Below, one piece after another: positions 1 through 6,919 of a stretch of 8,717 nucleotides of DNA. Every line of letters starts with the position of its first letter. Position 1 is the stretch's first letter. The translations under genes were made by a program, and so were the position numbers. This stretch comes from Thermoplasmata archaeon (lineage in GTDB: Archaea > Thermoplasmatota > Thermoplasmata > Lutacidiplasmatales > UBA184), in the NCBI GenBank assembly GCA_030044695.1, contig JASIDM010000071.1, forward strand, positions 1 through 8,717. The letters are read 5' to 3'. The notes under the pieces are model-generated. The model did not search any database and had not been told where the DNA came from. It was given only the letters and a program-made list of their open reading frames with translations.

Positions 1-195
1 CTGCGGGACCGCTGGGCCGGCGAGCCGGCGCGGGCCCGCGGGATGGCGGTATCGGTGGGGCGCCTGCGGTGGGAGCCGCCGTTCCTGCGGTTCTTCGCGC
101 TCTCCCACAACGCCGTCCGGGGAGGCGCCGGGGGCTCCGTGCTCAACGCCGAGCTCGCCTACGAGCTCGGGCTGCTCGGGAGGAGAGGCCAATGA
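1..195 (+). CDS. asd: Aspartate-semialdehyde dehydrogenase, C-terminal end (5' partial)
   Basis: This enzyme reduces aspartyl phosphate with NADPH to aspartate semialdehyde, the branch point for Thr, Met and Lys and, in many archaea, for aromatic precursors. Only the last 64 residues are in the window, read in frame 1 from base 1 to the TGA at 193-195. The stretch FFALSHNAVRGGAGGSVLNA is the family's C-terminal signature (usual form: SHN-IRGAAGGS-LNAE, ahead of the terminal helix). The form of this tail fits the archaeal/fungal-type enzyme better than the classical bacterial one. Its stop overlaps the lysC start by 4 bp (ATGA at 192-195), so the two consecutive steps of the aspartate pathway are translationally coupled. 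The catalytic Cys and NADP-binding regions lie outside the window, so completeness and activity cannot be judged. The family call is secure; the subtype is inferred. Confidence 0.9.
   Translation: MRDRWAGEPARARGMAVSVGRLRWEPPFLRFFALSHNAVRGGAGGSVLNAELAYELGLLGRRGQ
179..184 (+). promoter_or_regulatory. Shine-Dalgarno site for lysC
   Basis: GGAGGA lies inside the last codons of asd, 7 nt upstream of the ATG at 192. It supports that ATG over an upstream in-frame ATG at 69, which would add 41 Arg-rich residues read across asd in another frame. Confidence 0.7.
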
Positions 196-1514
196 CCGCC
201 TCGCGCACCGCCGGCCCGCTCGTCGTGAAGTTCGGCGGGGCCTCGCTCGCCGACCCGGGCCGCGTCGTCCGGGCCGTCGCCGAGGCCCGCCGCCGCGGAC
301 GTCGGGTCGTCGTGGTCGTCTCGGCTCGGGAGCGGGTCACCGACCTGCTGGTGGCGGCGGTCCGCACGCCCCGGGACCGGGCCTCGCACCGACGGCTCCT
401 TGCCGAGGTCACCGCCCTGCACCCGGCGCTCCCACCGGCGGGGCGACGGCACCTCGAGAGGCTGGGCGGGCTGCTCCGCGCCGTGGAGCGCGGTCGGGCT
501 CCGGACCCTCCGCTCGTCGACCGCGTGCTGAGCCAGGGAGAGCGCCTAGCGGCCCACTGGATCGCGGGGGCCCTGCGGAGCGCCGGCATCCCCGCGACCG
601 CCGTGGAGGCCGACCATCTCGGGCTGATCACGGACAATGCCTACGGAGCGTCGTGCATCCTGCTCGACCGCTCCCGCGTCCCGGTCCGCCGAGGGCTCGC
701 GCGCCTGCTCGCCCGCGGCGACGTGCCGGTCGTCACCGGATTCTTCGGCCGCAGTCTCGAGGGGCGCGTGGCGACCCTCGGACGAGGGGGCTCGGACTAC
801 TCCGCGGCCGCGCTGGCGGCGCTCGTCGGCGCCCGCCGGCTCGAGCTGGTGAAGCGCCACGTCGCGGTGCTCTCCGCCGACCCGGCGGACGTCCCGGAGG
901 CGCAGCCGATCCCGGCGCTCTCCTACGAGGAGGCCGAGGAGCTCGCCCAGTTCGGGGCCCGGGTCCTGCACCCGCTGACGATCGAGCCGGCGCGAGCCCA
1001 CGGCGTGCCGATCGTCGTCCGCTCCCTCGACGACCCCGCGGTGTCGACGGCGATCGGGCCCAGCCGACGCGGTCGCCGGAACCGGGCGTTCACGATGCTG
1101 CGTCCGTTGCGCCTGCTCCGGCTCCGGGTCCCCGGCGGGCGCCAGCGTCCCGGGATCGTCTCGGAGGTCGCCGAGCGCCTACGGAAGGCGGGCGTGAACG
1201 TCGTCCAGCTGTTCACGTCCTCGGCCCTGCTCTGCCTCATCCTCGAGCCCCGCTCGGTCGCCGGAGCGCTCCGTGCGCTCGCCCCGATCACCGGGGAGGA
1301 CGGGGTGACCGTCGACGGTCCGACCGCCGTGGCGCTGGTCACGGTCATCGGGGACGGCGTGCTCGGCGACCTCCATCGGCTCCCCAAGGCGGCCGTGGCG
1401 GGCGTGGAGGGGTTCAGCGCGACCCCGCGAGCCCTCTCGCTGGCCGTCGCGGACCGCCAGGGACGGCAGGTGGTCCGCGCCCTGCACAAGGCGCTGGTGA
1501 GGGTCCGCGCATGA
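192..1514 (+). CDS. lysC: Aspartate kinase with two C-terminal ACT domains
   Basis: It phosphorylates aspartate to 4-phospho-aspartate, the substrate of the Asd encoded just upstream. The protein has 440 residues. The amino-acid kinase domain spans about 8-290: KFGG at 13-16 (followed by A-S rather than the usual T-S), VVVSA at 41-45, SQGER at 114-118, GFFG at 183-186, TLGRGGSDYSA at 195-205, SYEEAEELAQFGARVLHP at 244-261. Two ACT modules follow, about 307-365 and 378-440, the usual site of feedback control by Lys or Thr; which amino acid binds cannot be read from sequence. The odd feature is residues 220-232. Most aspartate kinases have a W-T/K-D-V-x-G-I-Y-T-x-D-P-R type motif on the nucleotide side, but here it reads VKRHVAVLSADPA, so the usual Thr/Lys-Asp, Tyr and Arg are gone. 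The start is set by a good ribosome site and the ATGA overlap with asd. The stop overlaps trpE by 4 bp. The family is certain. Normal catalytic activity is likely but not assured. Confidence 0.96.
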   Translation: MTASRTAGPLVVKFGGASLADPGRVVRAVAEARRRGRRVVVVVSARERVTDLLVAAVRTPRDRASHRRLLAEVTALHPALPPAGRRHLERLGGLLRAVERGRAPDPPLVDRVLSQGERLAAHWIAGALRSAGIPATAVEADHLGLITDNAYGASCILLDRSRVPVRRGLARLLARGDVPVVTGFFGRSLEGRVATLGRGGSDYSAAALAALVGARRLELVKRHVAVLSADPADVPEAQPIPALSYEEAEELAQFGARVLHPLTIEPARAHGVPIVVRSLDDPAVSTAIGPSRRGRRNRAFTMLRPLRLLRLRVPGGRQRPGIVSEVAERLRKAGVNVVQLFTSSALLCLILEPRSVAGALRALAPITGEDGVTVDGPTAVALVTVIGDGVLGDLHRLPKAAVAGVEGFSATPRALSLAVADRQGRQVVRALHKALVRVRA

Positions 1515-2698
1515 CGGACCCGTGGAAGCGGTTCGTCGCGGCGGTGGGCCCGTCCGAGGTCGCCGGCTACGTCGAGACGGTCAGCCGTGGCGGAACGACG
1601 GCCCGCGCGCGCTGGTACACCGGAGCGGCCGAGACCGTGGTGCTGCGGCCGTCGACCGACGCGGACGCGACCGGGGACGCGCTCGACCGGTTCCTGGCGC
1701 GGCATGCCTCCGGGGCGATCGCCGGCTACCTCGGCTTCGATGCCGTGGGAGTGTTCGAGCCCGCGCTGAGGAAGTTCCCGGCGGGGTCGCCGTTCCCTCT
1801 GGGCGAGCTCGCGCTGGTGCCTCGGGTGGAGCGCGCCGAGGTCACGCGGCCGAGCCGTCGCGCGGCCCCGCGGTCGACGGTCGGCGCCCCATTGGACGAC
1901 ACCCTCCCTCGGGCCCGGTTCGAGCGCGCGGTCCGGCGGCTGGTCCGGGCGATCCGGGCCGGCGAGGCGTTCCAGGTCGTGGTGGCCCACCGACGGAGCT
2001 GGCCCAGGCCGGACGACCTGCTCCGGCGCGCCGGGGCCCTGCGGGCAGCCGAGCGGTACTCGGCGTTCTACTACCTGCGCTTCGGCGACCGCGAGATCGT
2101 CGGCGCCAGCCCGGAGTCGGTGGCGGAAGTCGCCGGACGCTCGGCGTACATCGACCCGATCGCCGGCACGCTTCCCCGGAGCTCGCGAGGTGCCCGGGCG
2201 CCGTTGGCCCAGGACCCGAAGGAGCTCTGCGAGCACCGGATGCTCGTCGACCTCGCCCGGAACGACCTGGGCCGCGTCGCCCGCCCCGGTTCGGTCCGCC
2301 TGCTCTGGAGCGAGCGGCTCGTGCGGTACGCGCGCGTCGAGCACCTGGTGAGCCGTGTCGGGGCCGAGCTCGGCGCCAGGGTCCGACCGTGGGACGTGTT
2401 GCGCGCCGCGTTCCCGGCCGGCACGGTGAGCGGCGCGCCGAAGATCCGGGCGACCGAGCTCCTCCGCGAGGAGGAGGGCAGTTGGCGCGGGCCGTACGGC
2501 GGAGCGGTGGCGCTGCTCGAGCCGCGACACCGCGCGACGTTCGCCCTGGCGATCCGCTCCGCCTTCGGCGCGGGCGATCGTCTGTACACGGCCGCCGGGG
2601 CCGGCATCGTCCACCGCTCCGGGCCGACGCGCGAGTTCCACGAGACCCTCGCCAAGCTCTCGGTCGTCGAGGGGACACTCGCCGGACGGTTCCGATGA
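1511..2698 (+). CDS. trpE: Anthranilate synthase component I
   Basis: With TrpG it converts chorismate and glutamine-derived ammonia to anthranilate, the first committed step to tryptophan. It has 395 residues, short even for archaea (about 420-460 is common) and well below bacterial TrpE (about 500). The chorismate-binding core is complete: AGEAFQVVVAHR at 150-161, GASPE at 198-202, DPIAGTLPR at 215-223, DPKELCEH at 235-242 with the catalytic-type His242, MLVDLARNDLGRV at 244-256, PAGTVSGAPKIRA at 302-314, RGPYGGAV at 326-333, AGAGIV at 362-367 and the closing EFHETLAKL at 375-383. The reduction is in the N-terminal domain (about 1-130), where I cannot find the LLES motif that forms part of the tryptophan feedback site in many TrpE proteins. 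The usual Asp in the A-D-S-x-P segment is replaced (HRSGP, 368-372). PabB is the related alternative, but the trp context makes TrpE much more likely. ATGA overlaps join it to lysC and trpG. Confidence 0.93.
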   Translation: MTDPWKRFVAAVGPSEVAGYVETVSRGGTTARARWYTGAAETVVLRPSTDADATGDALDRFLARHASGAIAGYLGFDAVGVFEPALRKFPAGSPFPLGELALVPRVERAEVTRPSRRAAPRSTVGAPLDDTLPRARFERAVRRLVRAIRAGEAFQVVVAHRRSWPRPDDLLRRAGALRAAERYSAFYYLRFGDREIVGASPESVAEVAGRSAYIDPIAGTLPRSSRGARAPLAQDPKELCEHRMLVDLARNDLGRVARPGSVRLLWSERLVRYARVEHLVSRVGAELGARVRPWDVLRAAFPAGTVSGAPKIRATELLREEEGSWRGPYGGAVALLEPRHRATFALAIRSAFGAGDRLYTAAGAGIVHRSGPTREFHETLAKLSVVEGTLAGRFR

Positions 2699-3276
2699 AG
2701 GTGCTGCTCGTCGACCACGAGGACTCGTTCGTCCACAACATCGAGCAGGCGATCGCGGCCCAGGGGCCGACGGTCCGGTGCGTGCGCTCGACCGAGCCCC
2801 CGACCGAGGCGATCCGCTTCGACCCGGACGCCATCGTGCTCTCGCCGGGTCCGGGCTCCCCGGGGGATCGGCGAAGGACACGGCTATCGCGCCTGCTGCT
2901 CGCGCGCTGGGAGCGGGAGCGCCCGTTCCTCGGGGTCTGCCTCGGGCACCAGCTCCTGGCCGAGCGGTACGGGGCCCGCGTCGTCCGGGCGCGTGCCCCC
3001 GTCCACGGCGAGCGGACCCGGATCGACCACGACGGCCGGGGACTGTTCGCCGGGATCCCCTCTCCGCTCGAAGCCGCCCGGTACCGCTCCCTGGTCGTCG
3101 ATCCCGGCTCGGTGCCTCGCGAGCTGGAGATCTCGGCCTGGGGGAAGGGAGGGGTCCTCATGGCCCTGCGGCATCGCCGGCAGGCGATCGAGTCGGTCCA
3201 GTTCCATCCGGAGTCGTACCTCACGCGGGAAGGGCCGGCGATCTTCGCGAACTTCCTCGCCGGAGCGCGCCGGTGA
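2695..3276 (+). CDS. trpG: Anthranilate synthase component II, glutamine amidotransferase
   Basis: This class I glutamine amidotransferase hydrolyses glutamine and channels ammonia to TrpE. It has 193 residues, the normal size for a stand-alone subunit. Visible landmarks are the N-terminal strand MKVLLVDHEDSFVHN, the oxyanion region LSPGPGSPGD at 49-58, the nucleophile elbow GVCLGHQ at 80-86 with Cys82, the PVHGE segment at 102-106, and QFHPES at 169-174 with His171 and Glu173 completing the triad. All catalytic residues are intact. It is not fused to trpE or trpD, as it is in some lineages. The ATG at 2695 overlaps the trpE stop by 4 bp and has only a weak ribosome site, which suggests that its translation depends on termination of trpE. 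Such coupling would help keep the two subunits equimolar. PabA is the only close alternative and is unlikely here. Confidence 0.94.
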   Translation: MKVLLVDHEDSFVHNIEQAIAAQGPTVRCVRSTEPPTEAIRFDPDAIVLSPGPGSPGDRRRTRLSRLLLARWERERPFLGVCLGHQLLAERYGARVVRARAPVHGERTRIDHDGRGLFAGIPSPLEAARYRSLVVDPGSVPRELEISAWGKGGVLMALRHRRQAIESVQFHPESYLTREGPAIFANFLAGARR

Positions 3277-4304
3277 CGGGATCGGTGCTGGGCCGCCTCC
3301 TCGACCGACGTCCCTTGGCCCCGGAAGAGGCGAGGGAGGTCTTCGACCGTCTGCTCGCCCCGGACGGGAGCGACGCCGAACGGGCCGGCCTCCTCGTCGC
3401 GCTGGCGGCGCGAGGGGAGTCCCCGGAGGAGCTCGCGGCGTTCGCCGCGGAGCTGCGCCGACGGGCCACGCCGTTCCCGGTGCCCGAGGACGACGCGCCG
3501 ATCGACCTCTGCGGCTCGGGGGGAGCGCCGACGCCATCGTTCAACGTCTCGACGGTGAGCGCCCTGGTGGTCGCCGCGGCGGGGGTCCCGGTCGTCAAGC
3601 ACGGCAACCGCTCGGCCAGCGGCCTCTGCGGCTCGACCGACCTGCTCGAGGCGCTGGGGCTACCCGTCGCGTCCTCCGTCGACCTCGCACGGGCGACGTA
3701 CCGGGCACGCCGGATCGCCTTCCTCCACGCCCCGCTCTTCCATCCGGCGACGAAGGCGGTGGCGACCGTGCGACGCACCCTCGGGATCCCGACGATCTTC
3801 AACCGGCTCGGCCCGCTCAGCAATCCGGCCCGCGTGCCGTACCAGCTCGCCGGGGCGCCGAACCCTGAGCTCGCCCGGACGTTCGCCGAGGTCCTGGCCC
3901 GACTCGGGGTCCACCGCGGGGTCGCGATGTCGTCCGACGACGGCTGCGACGAGTTCTCCCCGCAGGCCCGCACCACCGCCCACGTCTGGACCGACGGGGG
4001 CCGTCGGGTCCGCTACGTCCGACCCGAGGCCCACCTCGCCCCGGCCGAGCGCCAGGGGTCCTGGACGGCGTTGCCTCCGCCCGCGGCAGCGGCCGAGGCG
4101 GAGCGGGTCCTGCAGGGGGGCGATGGCGCTCGCCGGGGGTCGGTCCTCCTGACCAGCGGCACGGCGCTGTGGCTCACGGGGCGCGCCCCGACGCTCTCGG
4201 ACGGCGTGGACCGGGCCCGGGTCGTGCTCGACGGCGGGGAGGCCTCGGAGCTCCTCTCCGAGTTGCGTGAGGTCGCCGCCCCGTTCCGCCGCGAGGCGCG
4301 ATGA
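3273..4304 (+). CDS. trpD: Anthranilate phosphoribosyltransferase
   Basis: It transfers phosphoribose from PRPP to anthranilate, giving N-(5-phosphoribosyl)anthranilate. It has 343 residues, typical for the family. The small helical domain is about 1-75, followed by the nucleotide-binding domain. PRPP and metal landmarks are GSGG at 81-84 (usually GTGG), FNVST at 90-94, KHGNRSASGLCGSTDLLE at 109-126, HPATKAVATVRRTLGIPT at 157-174, FNRLGPLSNP at 176-185 and the Mg-binding Asp226-Glu227. Two small departures from the usual pattern are SGLCGSTD in place of SSxSGSAD, and DGCDE in place of DGLDE; neither removes a charged catalytic group. The start chosen is GTG at 3273, which overlaps the trpG stop as GTGA and has GGAG 7 nt upstream. 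No nearer ATG exists that keeps the N-terminal helices. Confidence 0.96.
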   Translation: MTGSVLGRLLDRRPLAPEEAREVFDRLLAPDGSDAERAGLLVALAARGESPEELAAFAAELRRRATPFPVPEDDAPIDLCGSGGAPTPSFNVSTVSALVVAAAGVPVVKHGNRSASGLCGSTDLLEALGLPVASSVDLARATYRARRIAFLHAPLFHPATKAVATVRRTLGIPTIFNRLGPLSNPARVPYQLAGAPNPELARTFAEVLARLGVHRGVAMSSDDGCDEFSPQARTTAHVWTDGGRRVRYVRPEAHLAPAERQGSWTALPPPAAAAEAERVLQGGDGARRGSVLLTSGTALWLTGRAPTLSDGVDRARVVLDGGEASELLSELREVAAPFRREAR

Positions 4305-5113
4305 CCGGCTCGTTCCTGGACGAGGTGGTCCCCCGGGTCCGGGAGGCCATCGCGTCGGCCACCTACGACGCCGGCGTCCCCGCCCGACGGCCGAAGGCTC
4401 CCGCGAGCTTCAAGGCGGCCGTCCAGCGGGAGAGCGCTCGCGGCGCGCTGGTCGTCGAGTACAAGCGGCGCTCGCCGGGGGCCCGTTCTCCCCTCCCCGA
4501 GCCCCGGTCCGTCCCGGAGTTCCTGGCGGCGACGGCCGTGGAGGGGGTCGTGGCGTACTCCTGCCTGGCGACCGGGTACGGCTTCGACGGGTCGCCGGCG
4601 CACGTCGCGGACCTCGCGGGGCGCACGGAGCTGCCCGTGCTGTTCAAGGAGTTCGTCCTCGAGGAACGACAGCTCGAGGTGGCGGCTCGCACCGGGGCCT
4701 CCGCGATCCTGCTGATCGCGAGGCTGGAGCGGGCCGGAGCCCTCCGCGCGTCGACGCGGGACCTGGCGCGACGCGCCCACGAACTCGGGCTCGAGGTGCT
4801 GCTCGAGCTGCACGACCCGGCAGAATTATCACAGGTGGACGGCGTGTCGGCGGACGTGTTCGGGGTCAACACCCGGGACCTCGGGGCGCTCGCGTTCGAT
4901 CGACCCCGGGCCTACGCGACCCTGGAGCGCGCCGCGGACCTCGGGCTCCGGCCCCTCCTCGGGCTGAGCGGCGTCGAGGGACCCCAGGAGGCGCGGGAGT
5001 TCTGGACCCGGGGCTGCGACGGGCTCCTCGTCGGCAGTGCCGTCGCCCGAGCCGCGCAGCCGGGTCGGTTCCTCGCGTCGCTCCGAAGGGTGCCCGGGGA
5101 GGCCGGTCCGTGA
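4301..5113 (+). CDS. trpC: Indole-3-glycerol phosphate synthase
   Basis: It closes the indole ring by decarboxylating carboxyphenylamino-deoxyribulose phosphate, the product of TrpF. It is a single-domain (beta/alpha)8 barrel of 270 residues, normal for unfused archaeal enzymes. Compared with the Sulfolobus enzyme the catalytic set is Glu53 and Lys55 (VVEYKRRSP), Lys116 (LFKEF), Glu169 (LLELHD), Asn190 (GVNTRDL) and Ser223 (LSGV). One usual residue is missing: the Glu of the S-E-S-G-I motif next to that Ser is Leu222. The phosphate-binding end is conserved as GCDGLLVGSAV at 238-248. Codons 174-177 are gca-gaa-tta-tca, an AT-rich cluster unlike the surrounding gene. The ATG overlaps the trpD stop and the TGA overlaps the trpF start, 4 bp each. 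The family is certain; the effect of the Glu-to-Leu change is not known from sequence. Confidence 0.97.
   Translation: MTGSFLDEVVPRVREAIASATYDAGVPARRPKAPASFKAAVQRESARGALVVEYKRRSPGARSPLPEPRSVPEFLAATAVEGVVAYSCLATGYGFDGSPAHVADLAGRTELPVLFKEFVLEERQLEVAARTGASAILLIARLERAGALRASTRDLARRAHELGLEVLLELHDPAELSQVDGVSADVFGVNTRDLGALAFDRPRAYATLERAADLGLRPLLGLSGVEGPQEAREFWTRGCDGLLVGSAVARAAQPGRFLASLRRVPGEAGP
5096..5102 (+). promoter_or_regulatory. Shine-Dalgarno site for trpF
   Basis: GGGGAGG within the end of trpC lies 7 nt before GTG at 5110. It supports the GTG start, which overlaps the trpC stop (GTGA, 5110-5113). Confidence 0.7.
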
Positions 5114-5757
5114 GGACGTTCGTGAAGTTCTGCGGCCTGCGTCGCCCGGAAGAGGTCAGCGAGGTCCCGGCCGGAGGGGCGGCGGGTTTCGTGATCGGCG
5201 TCGACGCGTCGCCGCGGAACATCGCCCCGGAGAACGCCGCCCGGCTCATCGAGCGTCTCCCCTCCGAGGCGGAGGCGTGGGCGGTGGTCGTGGCGCCGAG
5301 CGTCGAACTGATCCGCCGCCTCTTCGACGAGGTCGGCGTCGATCGGATCCAGGTCTACGGGGCCGTCCCCGACGGCCTGGAGTACCTCGAGCGGCACCAT
5401 CTCGTGCCGTCGATCCCCGTCGGCCCCGAGGGCAGCGGGGCCGACGTCCCGGCGATCCCGCCGCCCGAGGAGTATCCGCGGGTCCACCTCGACGCCGCGG
5501 GTCAGCCGCTGCCGGGGGGCAGCGGGGTACGTCCGAGCTGGGAGGTCTGCGCGAAGCTCGTCGACAGCCATCCCGGCCGCAAGTTCATCCTGGCGGGGGG
5601 ACTCACGCCCGAGAACGTCCGGGACGCCTTGGGGAGCGTCCGTCCGTGGGGCGTCGACGTCTCCTCGGGGATCGAGAGGGCCCCCGGCGAGAAGGACCCC
5701 GCGCGGATGCGCGCGTTCACCGCGGCGGTCGAGGCGTTCGAGAAGGGCGATGGGTAG
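5110..5757 (+). CDS. trpF: Phosphoribosylanthranilate isomerase
   Basis: It performs the Amadori rearrangement of phosphoribosylanthranilate to the TrpC substrate. It is a 215-residue (beta/alpha)8 barrel of usual length. The N-terminal signature VKFCGLRRPEEV carries the general base Cys8, and the general acid Asp128 sits in RVHLDAAG at 124-131. Phosphate-binding features are GGSG at 136-139, LAGGLTPENV at 161-170 and GVDVSSGIE at 181-189, followed by GEKDPARM at 193-200. The usual Q-L-H-G segment reads QVYG (81-84), and the preceding V-F strand and fourth-strand region are shorter and more divergent than in bacterial enzymes. The start is GTG at 5110, from the preceding ribosome site and the 4-bp overlap with trpC. 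Its 3' end overlaps trpB by 8 bp. It is separate from trpC, unlike the fused trpC-trpF gene of enteric bacteria. Confidence 0.93.
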   Translation: MRTFVKFCGLRRPEEVSEVPAGGAAGFVIGVDASPRNIAPENAARLIERLPSEAEAWAVVVAPSVELIRRLFDEVGVDRIQVYGAVPDGLEYLERHHLVPSIPVGPEGSGADVPAIPPPEEYPRVHLDAAGQPLPGGSGVRPSWEVCAKLVDSHPGRKFILAGGLTPENVRDALGSVRPWGVDVSSGIERAPGEKDPARMRAFTAAVEAFEKGDG

Positions 5758-6919
5758 GCGCTTCGGACCGTACGGCGGGGCCTACGTTCCTGAGACCCTG
5801 GTCCCGGCGCTCGTCGAGCTGGAGCAGGCCTGGCGCGAAGCGCGGCGCGACCCGGCGTTCCGCCGGGAGCACGCGCGCCTCGCCCGCACCCTCGGGGGTC
5901 GGCCGACGCCGCTCTACCACGCCGCGCGCCTCAGCCGGCGCGCCGGCGGCGCGCAGATCTGGCTGAAGCGCGAGGACCTGCTCCACGGCGGGGCGCACAA
6001 GTTCAACAACGCGCTCGGCCAGGCGCTGCTTGCCGTGCGCATGGGCAAGCCGCGGCTGATCGCCGAGACCGGCGCCGGCCAGCACGGGGTCGCGACGGCG
6101 ATGCTCGGGGCGGCGCTGGGCCTGCGGACGGAGGTGTACATGGGCGAGGTCGACGTCGCCCGACAGCGCCCGAACGTCGAGCGGATGCGCCTGCTCGGCG
6201 CGAAGGTGGTGCCGGTGACCAGCGGCCATCGCACCCTGAAGGACGCCATCAACGCCGCCCTGCGCGACTGGATCGCCAACGTCCGGACGACCCACTACCT
6301 CCTCGGATCGGCGGTCGGACCGCATCCGTACCCCTCGATCGTCGCCGAGCTGCAGAGCGTCATCGGCCGGGAGATCCGTCGCGACGCCGAACGGGAGTTC
6401 GGACGGCCGCCCGACCTCGCCGTCGCCTGCGTCGGGGGCGGCTCGAACGCCATCGGCACGTTCCGCCCGCTCCTCGGGCTCCCGACGGAGCTGCTCGGGG
6501 TCGAGGCCGGCGGGCCTCGGGGGGCCCGGTACGGAGCCGCGACGCTCGGCCGGGGCCGGCCCGGCATCCTGCACGGCGCCTACTCCTACGTCCTCGAGGA
6601 CCGCGAAGGCCAGGTCGCGGAGACGGCGAGCATCTCTGCCGGCCTCGACTACGCCGGCGTCGGCCCGGAGCACGCCTTTCTCCGGGACTCGGGCCGCGTG
6701 CGCTACGTCGCGGTGCACGACGACGGGGCGCTCGCGGCGTTCCGCTGGCTCGCCGAGGACGAGGGGATCCTCCCGGCCCTCGAGCCGGCGCACGCGATCT
6801 ACGCCGCCGTCCGCGAGGCCCGACGCCGACCCGCCCGAGAGCGGGTCGTCGTCACCCTCTCCGGGCGCGGGGACAAGGACCTGGAGGTCGTCCGTGGAGC
6901 GACTCGAGCCCGCGCTTAG
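5750..6919 (+). CDS. trpB: Tryptophan synthase beta subunit (TrpB1 type)
   Basis: This PLP enzyme condenses indole from TrpA with serine to give tryptophan. It has 389 residues, and its motifs are those of the TrpB1 branch that pairs with TrpA rather than the longer stand-alone TrpB2. It shows FGPYGGAYVPETL at 5-17, RPTPLY at 51-56, the PLP lysine Lys84 in HGGAHKFNNALGQ (79-91), the catalytic Glu106 in AETGAGQHGVATA, VYMGE at 129-133, the substrate-channel segment LLGSAVGPHPYP at 184-195, the PLP-phosphate loop GGGSN at 229-233, SISAGLDYAGVGPEH at 294-308, and Ser371 in SGRGDKD, which binds the PLP ring nitrogen. The usual N-H-T-G-A-H-K is L-H-G-G-A-H-K here. The ATG at 5750 lies 8 bp inside trpF, and the 3' end overlaps trpA by 26 bp, which favours matched synthesis of the two subunits. 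Confidence 0.97.
   Translation: MGRRFGPYGGAYVPETLVPALVELEQAWREARRDPAFRREHARLARTLGGRPTPLYHAARLSRRAGGAQIWLKREDLLHGGAHKFNNALGQALLAVRMGKPRLIAETGAGQHGVATAMLGAALGLRTEVYMGEVDVARQRPNVERMRLLGAKVVPVTSGHRTLKDAINAALRDWIANVRTTHYLLGSAVGPHPYPSIVAELQSVIGREIRRDAEREFGRPPDLAVACVGGGSNAIGTFRPLLGLPTELLGVEAGGPRGARYGAATLGRGRPGILHGAYSYVLEDREGQVAETASISAGLDYAGVGPEHAFLRDSGRVRYVAVHDDGALAAFRWLAEDEGILPALEPAHAIYAAVREARRRPARERVVVTLSGRGDKDLEVVRGATRARA
6883..6888 (+). promoter_or_regulatory. Shine-Dalgarno site for trpA
   Basis: GGAGGT, a full match to the anti-Shine-Dalgarno core, lies inside trpB 5 nt before GTG at 6894. It decides the trpA start and fixes the 26-bp overlap with trpB. Confidence 0.75.

Noticed and set aside
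69..191. Upstream in-frame ATG extending aspartate kinase by 41 residues
   Set aside because: The extension is Arg-rich, lies over the real asd tail in another frame, and has no family similarity; ATG at 192 has a good ribosome site and the ATGA overlap.
653..1510. In-frame open extension upstream of trpE, overlapping lysC
   Set aside because: Low-complexity Arg/Pro/Gly translation opposite a conserved kinase in another frame; TrpE begins at the ATGA overlap at 1511.
923..2881. Long open frame on the - strand opposite lysC and trpE
   Set aside because: The very high G+C content makes stops rare. The translation is Arg/Pro-rich with no recognisable domain and runs opposite well-conserved enzymes.
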